From contig JAVHNS010000011.1 in the NCBI GenBank assembly GCA_036872755.1, positions 620,001 to 684,000 of the forward strand: DNA of 64,000 nucleotides. The letters are read 5' to 3'. The translations under genes were made by a program, and so were the position numbers. Below, one piece after another: positions 55,148 through 64,000 of the stretch. The number at the start of each line of letters is the position of its first letter. Positions within the stretch are counted from its first letter, which is position 1. This stretch comes from Orbilia blumenaviensis (Eukaryota > Ascomycota > Orbiliomycetes > Orbiliales > Orbiliaceae). The notes beneath the pieces are model-generated. The model did no database searches, was not told the DNA's origin, and saw only the letters and a program-made list of their open reading frames with translations.

Positions 55148-57917
55148 GATGTGTTGCGTGCGGTTGGAAAGTGTGCAGGGATGTTGATGGTTATCGATAT
55201 GGTTGGTTCCAATTGCAAGGCCCCAGTTTGAGGCTAGAACTTTGTATCAAAAAGGAATAAAAGGGAGGCTAACTGCAAGATGATATAATAAGAACAAGAA
55301 TAGAACAAAAGACTGATGGATATATTTGTTTAAATAGTCAGCTCGAATCGATAGACCGTCTTTCCGGCGTGGATCCGTAGACAGAAGCCGGTGGCTACGG
55401 CTGTCCGGGCGCTTTACGTCGGTATACCGGTACTGAAAGCGCACGGGATTAATGTTTTTGATAGATCTCGTTCTCGCCCCGATACAATAGCCGCAAGCTT
55501 GGTAATGCGCGACGACGATATCAAACCAGCATAAGACCACAACGATAATAATAAATAAAAATTTTCACAAACTTGGCTCAAACCTGGATGATAGGCTAGG
55601 AAACTACGCGAAAGGGAGCTCGAGAGAGATATGGTAGGAGAAAGGGAGTCCGAGAGGGGAGGCTCTATATATGTCCACCTCAGCTGGAGTGATACTCCCT
55701 GGCTGGCTGGCTGGCTGGCTCAACCACCCCCTCTCGAGCTCCCCAAATTTCAGAATCCTATATGATATATTATGGTGGTGGTGGAGTGGTTCTTACGGCA
55801 CGCATCGATTGCTGGTTGAATTCCAAGGGCCTTGTAAGCTCGTCTTGTCCACTTGCCAATAAAGTCTGCCCCCAAGCCATGCCTGGGGTCGCGGTCGCCA
55901 ATTGGCAACTGCAGCTCCGTAATGATGATGCGGGGAAACCTGTACGCAAAATAGGCGTCTATAGGACAGCTTTACTTCCTTGCTCCACTCAACTTTTCCT
56001 TGATTTCGGTTAGCTAATTTAGCCAAACAAGCAATAAGCCTGCTGTGCGAATGCTGGGCGTGGAGGGGCGAACACGATCATAATTAAGCTTAACCGTAGC
56101 GACGGCATTTCAAGATGGGGGTGAGAGAGGGGAGGGGGGGTTTGCCAGTGGGCAGGCCTTGAGATTCACCACAAAAAACCCCTGGTCGCACACCATATTG
56201 CAATATATTGATGGTCAGGGTTAAGATGAAGAAGGGCCTGCAAAAAATGATACGGGACGCTTAATTGGTGTAGAATGCTTGGGCTATCAATTGGGTTGGA
56301 CGAACCCGGTTTTCCTTGAAGATGAGAGCTCTTGTGCTCGATTTCTCGGTCCGTGATCGGACACCCTGGCTTTAGGCATCTGTCCGTTCGGCAAGGTCGA
56401 TAGTTCTCGCCCAGCCGGGGAATGTAGACCCGTGGCCGTGTCATCAGGTCGTGTGCGAGAGTTCGGACCGTGGAACGCTGAAAAAAACCAAGAGCTCGAC
56501 CGATATCTAGACCCTTGGGATGTCGTGTTCATGGATTCATATTAGATATATTCCGTTCCGAATACCCGTTCTTGGCGGTCGCCGACCTTTTTCTTTTGCA
56601 GATATGTTAAGGTTATTTCGATATGCTGGGCAGAAATCGATCTCAATTACAAAATTAGACTGTTTGATTGCATTGTGCATATCTCTCGACGGGACTGGTC
56701 TTGGCCAGCAATTGGCGAATATTGAATGTGATGATGATGTGGAGGACTTTGGCTGGAAGCCGCCTCTATACCTGGGCCTACTTCAGTAGCGAGTGAGGTT
56801 GGCGATGCATTAATATTGCATGCACGAAATTTAAATTTCAAAGAAAGGCGACGAATCCCAACCACAGCCAAGACTGGTGGCCGTATGCATATGAGACTCT
56901 CAAGAGTTGAAATTTTAGGCTTCAATTTCCACTTCTTTGTTTATATTAGATCGAAAGAGGTCTGCTAACTTATAATATAATGTGATGTTCAATTAAATCG
57001 CACCCGGCGACTAGATAAAATTGATAAAAATGGACTTGACTGGCGCAACTGAACTAGTCGTCAGACCCTCGTTTCACCGTCACTCCTCCTCCGCCTTGGC
57101 GTGTAGAGATATCATATTGCAAGCCTTCGAGTTCGCGCTTTCGACCCGAATCCTTGGATGGCTTTGAAAGTAAATTTTTTCTTTCGCGAAGCCCTGCTAA
57201 AGTTCACAAAGAAAAGAAAAGTTTGGTCTTTGGCTATTGGCTATTGCGACAACCTGACGCATATAATTCTCCGAGATCAAGGGGTTTGTCTTTTTAATGT
57301 TTGCAGGTTTTGAGAATATACAACTCTAAGAGAGGCTTAAGCATATAGAAAGCTTGTTTCTCGCAACAGCCCAATCCTCAAGCATGCAACAAGCAGAGTT
57401 GAAACCGCAGTCTGTAACAGACACAAACTGTATGACTTAACACGCTGTCTTTTTTTCTTCTTCTCTGTTTTTTCAAAATGACGATGATTCGTATAAGCCA
57501 TTCCGTATTGATACCAAAACGAATGGCTTCTAGAATACTTGTTCCTTTAGGCAATGGCATCCTTTTGGGAACGTAATGTCCGTTAGTTCCCCAATGCGTG
57601 CAAAAAATTCATAAAAGGGAAGTCAGGGCCTACTCCTTCCCATTCTATCCTCTATAGCATCTCGAACACTCAAAATCGATACTCATTCTTTCCATTCTCA
57701 AGCCGCTGGTCGGATCCATCAGGCTGTTCAGGTGAACGCTTGGTCTTCACGTTTCTTTCTTTCTCTCTTAAGCTTGACGAAAAACGATAACGATATATAT
57801 TTCCTCCTTTCTTTTGAAAATTTCTTTTATTCTCTTTTAGCACCACATAGAATAGACGCCTAAACGTTTCGTAATATCTAAAAACCTACTTTACCGTATT
57901 TAATTACCTACCAAGAG
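55148..57917. other. Intergenic region
   Basis: About 2.8 kb between divergent genes. It contains a (GGCT)5-type repeat near 55700 and short open frames without recognisable content. A T/C-rich stretch at 57640-57900 is probably the promoter and leader of the secreted proline-rich protein. Confidence 0.55.
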
Positions 57918-58685
57918 ATGAAGATTTCGATTCTGGCGATTGCGCCGTTGCTACTTACTGTCGCGCAGGCGGCTTTAGTAAAGCCAGTCGGTGGCCAAGG
58001 TAAGCACTTTTTGGGATAGCGCATACATATATGCATATCATTATTTTATAAAGAGGCTAGGTGTACTAATCTATCGGTCGGGTACATAGAAAATTATAGG
58101 CTTGAACGAAGACAAAGAGGCGGGCCACCACGCCGATTTGACGACCGTCTCCCAGCACCTGGTCCAAGAGGAAGACCGACTTTGCCTTCAACTCCGTTCT
58201 TCGCGGCTAGAGAACCAGAAGGCCGAAGACTAAGGCGCCGTGTACTTAATACCAATGGCAGCAGACCCGATAGACCTGGAAGAGATGGTGAAATTATACG
58301 CTCACCAGAACCTGAATTCGATCGCGGAACGCTAGCACCACCTCCAGGAGGCAAGCAGAAACGTCCAACTGAATTGGAAGCCCTTCGTCCGGTACCAAAG
58401 AACTTTGGAATCCCGAGAGGTGGTTCTAAAGACAGTGACAAAAAGCTCCCACTACCACCTCCACCGATGCATATACCTCCTAAGGGTGTCCCACCACCAC
58501 GACAACTCCAGGAACGTCAGCTGCCACCAAATGGGGGACCAAAAGATCTGCCTGTAATCCCAGTCGTCCCTCCTGCAAAGATTGGTGGTCGCCCTCCTCC
58601 ACTTCCTCAGCATGCAGCCCTCAGGCCACCACCACCCGGCCCTATGCCGAAGCTTCCTCCACCACCAGGACGGCGTGTAGTCTAG
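57918..58685 (+). CDS. Secreted proline-rich protein, function unknown
   Basis: Two exons, 57918-57999 and 58090-58685, give 225 aa. The N-terminus MKISILAIAPLLLTVAQA is a clear signal peptide, cut probably after AQA. The acceptor at 58089 was chosen over a nearby one at 58099 because only it opens the long frame to 58685. The mature protein is basic and proline-rich, with PPPP blocks (LPLPPPPMH, LRPPPPGPMP, LPPPPGRRVV) and few Cys. Dibasic pairs early in the mature part (LERRQRGG, PPRRFDD) could be Kex2 cleavage sites. No domain recognised. A cell-wall associated or effector-like role is possible, but this rests on composition only. Confidence 0.72.
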
Positions 58686-59025
58686 ATTCACGTGATAAAC
58701 CTACTACTATCGTCCGAGAGGTCCGTGCTACTTCTACAAAACTTCCGGTTATTGAAGTTTTGCGGAGGTTTGTCGAAGTTGAAGTCTATGGCGAGCTGTT
58801 ATAAGTACCTATGATAATTTGTACCTAATTCTACTAGCATATGGCGTTTTCGGTTAAACAAGGTTTCTGGGTTGGTAATGGGAATAGAATAAGAGACATA
58901 TTGTTATCAAAAGTTTCGTACCTTGTCTAATAGTGTACTATAAAATTCGAATAGTAATTTTTTGTCTATGGGTATCGTATTCACTCGCAAAAGATGCCTG
59001 AATGTACGGAAGCAAGAGAAGGGCT
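58686..59025. other. Convergent 3' region
   Basis: Holds the 3' ends of the proline-rich gene and CGI121. AT-rich; nothing further found. Confidence 0.6.
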
Positions 59026-59743
59026 TTACACCAAGCTCCTCAATGCCATTGCACCTAATACTGCAACTTCCAAATCACGCCACCCCTCCTCTTCAGATTT
59101 TTCTTCGATCGTCCGCCCTTTTTTCTTGTAAAGCTGATCCACGTAACCCAAATCCTTCAGCTTGTAGTACTTCTTGACTTTGCTCAGATCTGTAAGCTTT
59201 CTGATCTCCTCAGTGGAAAAGTCTACTTCGGTCCCCTCGACTATTGAGGAAAGTCGTTCCAGGGTTTCTGACTCAGAATACGAGGCCAATGAAGTATCCA
59301 AGATCTTGATTGCCAGCACAGCAGTCGAGCTAGGCGAGATGCCAAAGCGGCGGTATGAGTCCGTAATCTAATTAAACAAGGTCTGTATCAGTATCAGACA
59401 CGGGCTAGCTTGAGATATCACAACGATGGGGGAAGGGGGGTGGGGACAGCGAATTATTTCATACGTTATGAGTGGGACTGAGGCTAAAAACTGTCTCTGA
59501 ATGCACATTGGGAGTTCTCAATCCAACATCTGGGTCTAGGAGGTCATGGATAGCGCGGAAGCCGGCTGAGATGGGCTGGAGGTTGCTGACAAGTATGGAC
59601 GGCTCGATGAAGGCGTACTCGTATTCGGGATTTTTGGCTAGCAGCTGCGAGTGCAGATGAGCGGCGTTTCTGACTGAAGTGAAGAGCGCCAGGTGGAGCC
59701 GGTAGCTGGACGGCAGGTGGGGAACGGATAGTGTGGTCGGCAT
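59026..59743 (-). CDS. CGI121: CGI121, subunit of the EKC/KEOPS complex
   Basis: Two exons, 59743-59465 and 59367-59026, give 206 aa, near the family's usual 180-210. The start MPTTLSVPHLPSSYRLHLALFTSVRNAAHL and the block PNVHSETVFSLSPTHNITDSYRRFGIS, joined across the intron, are highly typical of fungal Cgi121. The family binds the kinase Bud32 (PRPK) and tRNA within KEOPS, which makes the t6A modification at position 37 of ANN-decoding tRNAs and also affects telomeres. It has no enzymatic residues of its own. The intron falls after HN in the conserved block. The region upstream is shared with the divergent Zn2Cys6 gene, about 3 kb away. Confidence 0.93.
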
Positions 59744-60588
59744 GGCGGTTGAAGTGCCGGGGGAACAGAGGGGGGAATTGAATGGCTTGAAGGGGGGAAT
59801 GCCCGTCCAGACTCGAGGGAATGGTAACTCTGCAGCTCTATCACTCTGGCAGCTGGTTGGCAGGAAGGAGGGCTGGCTATGCTGTGAGCACGGAAGAGGA
59901 TAGGCTCAGATTGCGTTGAGCTTGTGGATCGACGGGGTAGATCGGAGGAAGGTCTGTCAGTCCTGACCGGGGTACGTTGCACAAGGCATGAGACACAGGC
60001 TGGACGTCGACGACATCGACGACAACGGCAACACTAACTTGCAATTTGCCCATGGCTGCGACTCCACACGGGCGCGGACGGCTTCTGGATAAGCGGAGGT
60101 AAGCGCGCGTCTACCCGGGCTGGTAGGTCTTACTGACTGACCCCGACCTGCGATAGCACAGCATGTGCGCCTCGTATCGGGTTCCGGGGAAGCGGACCAG
60201 ATCTCGTCTCCAGCCCTAGTCAGCTCCAGGCTTTCACTTTTTCTGCAGAAAAGCGGATCACCTTCGTTTGAACACTCTTCCTCGTGCAAATGCACGGAAC
60301 TCCTTTTGGAGTGGGCGGGGGTTTTGGTTGGGAGAAACGATGAGGAGGCTGAAGCTTAACCTTAACCGGCGAGGGTTTTTTCTTCCTGACACTTCTCCCC
60401 CCGTCTTAAAACAGGATTTTGCATTTCTTTCCACTCTCGAAAGGAAAGGCGCACCGTCGAACCAGCCAGATCAGTGCGAAGATGAGCCAGGGTGTCCGTG
60501 CGTGAGGATTTGGGTGACATTGACCACCAGATGTGTTTTGTCTGTACTCCGGTCCTCAGCTTTTCGATCTTGCTGCCCTGAAATTCCC

Positions 60589-60609
60589 TCGATTTCGATT
60601 TCGATTTTT
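60589..60609. repeat. TCGATT-type tandem repeat
   Basis: Three imperfect TCGATT units, the reverse complement of the ATCGAA repeats at 11632 and 25853. Confidence 0.7.
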
Positions 60610-62681
60610 GAGGCTACAGCTTTTGGGAAAGGACAGGCCAGGAGGAGCAGAAGAAGGAGGACCTGCGGCGCTGCATGCTGTGTCCATGTCCGTGGTCTGC
60701 ACTTTACGTACCCCCGTGAACGTGCGTCGGGGGAAACGCACAGTCTTCAGCCGGCCAACCAGCACTGTGCAGGTGCCAGCCCTGTCTGGCCCACAAAGAT
60801 TAATCTGGCTGGGCTGGAGCACCCCTTTCGCCTTTTGATCGAACACCATTCTTACTCAGCATCCGATCCTCTTTTTCCCTCTATCTTTAGCAGCCAGCGA
60901 TAATATCCATTTTTGCCTTGTATACCTTATAATATATCGAAAAAGGCTTTTATATCGAAACCGATTTGCCTGGGAGAGTTTGACTAAGGTACGCCATTCG
61001 GTTACGACCCTTGAAAGGAAACGTTAACTCTTTTTTTTCCCCGTCCTCTAAAACTTCCCCAGCCTTGGAATTGGTGCTTTTTTTTTGCGAATTGCCTATG
61101 TCTACCGTTAGAATTGCGACTATTCTATCTCTGTTACATGGAATTTGCCCCCGGGATCTCCCGCCTGTTGGGCTATCTACGGCATTGATGCGATATTTTT
61201 TGACAGCTTGACCACGATGGTCGCCCGTTTTCATTGCCTTCCCGTCACATTTTGTTTTTTTGTTTTTGGGATTTGCACGGTGGTGAGGTATGTAGCTCTC
61301 TGCCCCTGCTAGAGCCACTATCCCGACTCCTTGGGACGGCGAACTTGAGCTCGGTGATTCTTGCTTCTTCGACCTCAACGTTGTAGTATTAGCAGCATGT
61401 TACAAGCCATCTCTGGAAATATTCCCGTTCTCCACCCCCCTTGAAAGCTTTCTTTCACACCACCATACATTATCACAAACCACTTATGTCCCTTTATCGA
61501 TACGACGCAATGCATCCTCGTTTCCCCTTCATTCCTCGTTTCCAGGCTGTCTCCACTTTTGCGGTTACCGTAAACCCACCCTATCCCTGCTTAGACGTTT
61601 TCGAGTGTCCACACACACGTATACGTTCTTGTGTCGTCTGCAAATCTGAACGTCAACCGCAAAACTTGTGTCTCGCTCACCCACCTCCCACCCAGCGCCA
61701 GCACGAGCTTGACCTAATTCGCATTGAATCATTTGGCCTATTGCAACAAACCCCGAGGAAAAGCCGTTCTGCTTTTGTTACTAATAAACCTTACATTATG
61801 GGAAACTCGAATACGGGTGCTGACCATACATCAAAGTTAGGATTTGGAAGTTTTAAGCTTTTGCCCAAAGCGCCCTATCGAAGAGCCAAGCTAAAACTAG
61901 TCCAGCGGGCTGGGCCCAAGGTCCATTAAATTTTTTTGCCCGCAAGTTTTACTTAATCAAAGCTAAGTTGCAGCTGCGTGTCTCATATGTAGGCTGTCGG
62001 CTGGTGGGCTTAGATCGCGAGATGCTCTCTCTGTCAATAATTTCTCACGCACTCCACCTCCGACCTGCTGCTGAGATCAATTAAAAAAATCCCGATTCGA
62101 CCCTCCGTTTCTCCACATAAGCTTCATCGCTCCATTTAGTACGCCTATTTTGGCTTTCTATGAACCAGCTGCACGTTCGCATTCTGCTTATTAACCCTGG
62201 CTCTTGCTCCGCGAAGGGGGTTTCCGATAGCTTGTTTTTCCATCACCGCTCTGTACTACAAAACACTATCGAAGTACGGGACAAAGCGAGACCAAGCGAG
62301 AACGCCTTCATTCTTCAGCGAAACATCCAAACCTGGGTATTTCCGAGAGACTCTTTAATTCAATTTGATCTTTATACTCTCCCCCCCAATGATACACTAC
62401 TCACATTGGACTTCTGACCGACCGATAAGCTTTTTGTTCCCTTGACATTTTGTCCCCGTTGGTATCCTTTTTCAAATATTTTATCAATTTACCCGCTGGT
62501 TGAAGTATACCTTACAAGCTCGCTCCAACGGAGAAGTAACTTCTTTCAACGATTGACCGTGGGTTTATCCATTTTTCCCCATATCTTTTTTTTTTATCAA
62601 GGCACGAGACCAAAATCCTGAGGGGTGCGAAGTCCCAACGTATCTTCAAGAACGAAAGAGAAGGAAAAAAGAGCTCTACTG

Positions 62682-62702
62682 TTTTTTTTTTTTTTTTTTT
62701 TT
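62682..62702. repeat. Poly-T tract (21 T)
   Basis: Uninterrupted T run about 45 bp before the start codon of the Zn2Cys6 gene, in its presumed 5' leader or core promoter. Confidence 0.9.
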
Positions 62703-62744
62703 GTCAGGACATCCGGATTTTTTGTTTTTTAGAAATCCAAAGCG

Positions 62745-64000
62745 ATGTCATTGAAACGGTCGGCTAGCGTCGCCGATGGGAATTCCCAATCGCTCATGGA
62801 CGAGCATGCTCCCAATCCTCAGGTAGTTCCCACTATTCACAGTGGAAATTCCTCCGCTGTCGGCACCGTCAAGTCTGAAGATTTCGGACGAACGGTGAGG
62901 AAGCGGCTGCAGAATACCACGAGAACCGGACAAGCGTGCGACAGATGTAAGGTAAGACTGCAACCTAACCTAACAAATTTCTGTTGGTTTTCTCGTTCCA
63001 ATGGAGCGAGAGAGCTCGTGGTGGGGGTGGTAGTACCTGTACCTCCCCACACCGAGAGATGTTCATAGAATCATTTTTTTAGTAACATTTGAGTATGGGT
63101 TTTTATAGATTCGCAAGATACGGTGCGACGGACTGGCAGGTGGATGTTCGCCATGTAGGCAGAATACCACCGAGTGTCGGACCACGGACCGGATTTCGCA
63201 TCGTGCGGTTCCACGTGGGTATATCGAACAGCTCGAGAAGAAATGCGCCGACTATGAGGCCAGAATGAAGGACATGGAAGCTCTGCTACAGGCTGGCGGG
63301 CTCGCCAGTCCTGGAGGGAAGAGCCACGATGGATCTTCTACCAGCAGCTCCAACGTTGGTTGGAATCCTAGCGATAAAGACCACTGGCGATCCAGCGAGT
63401 CTGGAACCATTAAGCTGGAGCAGCAGACACTGCCTTACTCGATGGACTATTCAGGCCATCATGAGCCAAACTCACATACCCCGAGAACTGGCAGGTCCCC
63501 AATCAGAGAGGAGAATGATGTCCACGGCCGCCCCGCCTTCTTGGTCCGCAAATCTGGAGCGCAGGCACACGTTGGAGTATACTCCGGAAACTCGTGCATG
63601 ACATCGACTCGAGCATCTGCTCTCTCGGTTTTGGGCATCAGTATTGATTTGGCAGACCTCCAGGGCGTTCCGGAGCCCGCCAGATCTCTAAACTACATCT
63701 CCGTGGACGGGCATATGGACTTCAAAGATATGAATCCCTTGGATGATTCACTCCAGAGCTTCCTCATGAGCACTTCTGGACATGCCCCTGCTTCGGTTTT
63801 GCGCCTGAGCCTCCCTTCAAAAGAGGAGGCACTTATGCTAATTGAGTGGAATTGGGTTGCTACTCAGCCCTACCTGCCAATTGTCCACAAACCAACTTTC
63901 ATGGCTGAAGTAAGTATCGCTCGGGCCACATGTCTCTGCTAATCAGCCTCGCAAATTGGTCCTAGAGTATGGCTAACTGACTATGGTCTAGTTCCACCGC
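62745..64000 (+). CDS. Zn2Cys6 (Gal4-type) transcription factor, 3' end beyond window
   Basis: Exons 62745-62951, 63109-63909 and 63992 onward (open at the edge). The DNA-binding domain is complete: Cys at 65, 68, 75, 82, 85 and 92, spacing C-x2-C-x6-C-x6-C-x2-C-x6-C (ACDRCK / IRKIRCDGLAGGCSPCRQ). An intron splits it just after the second Cys. A basic linker and a short coiled coil (GYIEQLEKKCADYEARMKDM) follow, suited to dimer formation. A Ser/Pro-rich stretch precedes the start of a fungal transcription-factor middle domain (SLPSKEEALMLIEWNWVATQ and YLPIVHKPTFMAE). The family acts in the nucleus at CGG-type sites; the regulated pathway is not evident. About 340 residues are visible of a protein that usually has 700-900. 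Confidence 0.9.

Larger units (their letters stand above)
59744..62744. other. 3-kb divergent promoter region (CGI121 and Zn2Cys6 gene)
   Basis: No gene is supported. Several open frames exist on both strands (longest about 210 codons), but they lack domains, overlap each other and mostly begin without ATG. The region has higher GC than other spacers up to about 60900, then T/C-rich DNA to the T21 run just before the Zn2Cys6 start. It probably holds the promoter and a long 5' leader of that regulator, where short frames such as 62160-62417 could act as upstream ORFs. Confidence 0.55.

Noticed and set aside
60268..60903. 211-codon frame in the CGI121/Zn2Cys6 promoter region
   Set aside because: No domain, erratic Cys/Arg-rich composition, overlapping frames on both strands; looks like GC-richer non-coding DNA.
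61441..61929. 162-codon frame upstream of the Zn2Cys6 gene
   Set aside because: Starts at a non-ATG codon and has no recognisable content; more likely part of a long 5' leader.
1..64000. CRISPR array, IS element, rRNA genes or secondary-metabolite cluster
   Set aside because: No spaced direct repeats, transposase, rRNA or biosynthetic backbone genes were seen; the window is eukaryotic.

Overview
The window is fungal nuclear DNA. Genes carry several short introns of about 50-110 bp with GTATGT/GTAAGT-type donors. The protein set includes a HET-domain protein, a Zn2Cys6 regulator, a CHAT-domain protein and a tricalbin, which points to a filamentous ascomycete (Pezizomycotina). The large AT-rich, microsatellite-filled intergenic spaces and the lineage-restricted look of several proteins would fit an Orbiliomycetes-type genome, but that finer placement is an impression and was not tested. 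I see no intact transposon, CRISPR array, rRNA gene or convincing tRNA gene.

Layout: STI1 Hsp90 co-chaperone (5-2407, +). A protein with two cyclic-nucleotide-binding domains, an F-box and LRRs (3945-6836, -). A gene-poor block of about 6.2 kb. Exosome subunit RRP41 (13061-13906, -). A giant protein with a C-terminal CHAT domain (14353-19738, -). A coiled-coil protein with a C-terminal hydrophobic segment (21870-25043, -). A Nudix hydrolase of the CoA-diphosphatase type (27556-28722, -). A four-TM membrane protein (31146-32627, +) that converges on a HET-domain gene (32952-36508, -) whose 3' part appears frameshifted. Tricalbin, an ER-plasma membrane tether (39172-44032, +). An unknown, possibly secreted protein (48505-50067, +). 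An MFS transporter (51565-53490, +). A small F-box protein (54212-55147, -). A secreted proline-rich protein (57918-58685, +). The KEOPS subunit CGI121 (59026-59743, -). A Zn2Cys6 transcription factor that runs off the right edge (62745->64000, +).

The genes do not form one pathway. Housekeeping genes (STI1, RRP41, tricalbin, CGI121) alternate with signalling or self-recognition type genes (CNB/F-box/LRR, CHAT, HET). The most interesting points are: an F-box protein that keeps the cAMP-contact residues in both CNB domains and carries PKA-type sites; a CHAT domain that seems to have lost its catalytic histidine; a Nudix enzyme with an N-terminal mitochondrial-like leader and a C-terminal peroxisomal AKL tail, separated by an alternative ATG; and the HET gene with a probable one-base frameshift beside a convergent four-TM gene.

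Exon boundaries were worked out by hand from frame continuity and splice consensus. No alignment, domain search or RNA evidence was available. Sixteen protein-coding genes are called; all other space is described as intergenic.
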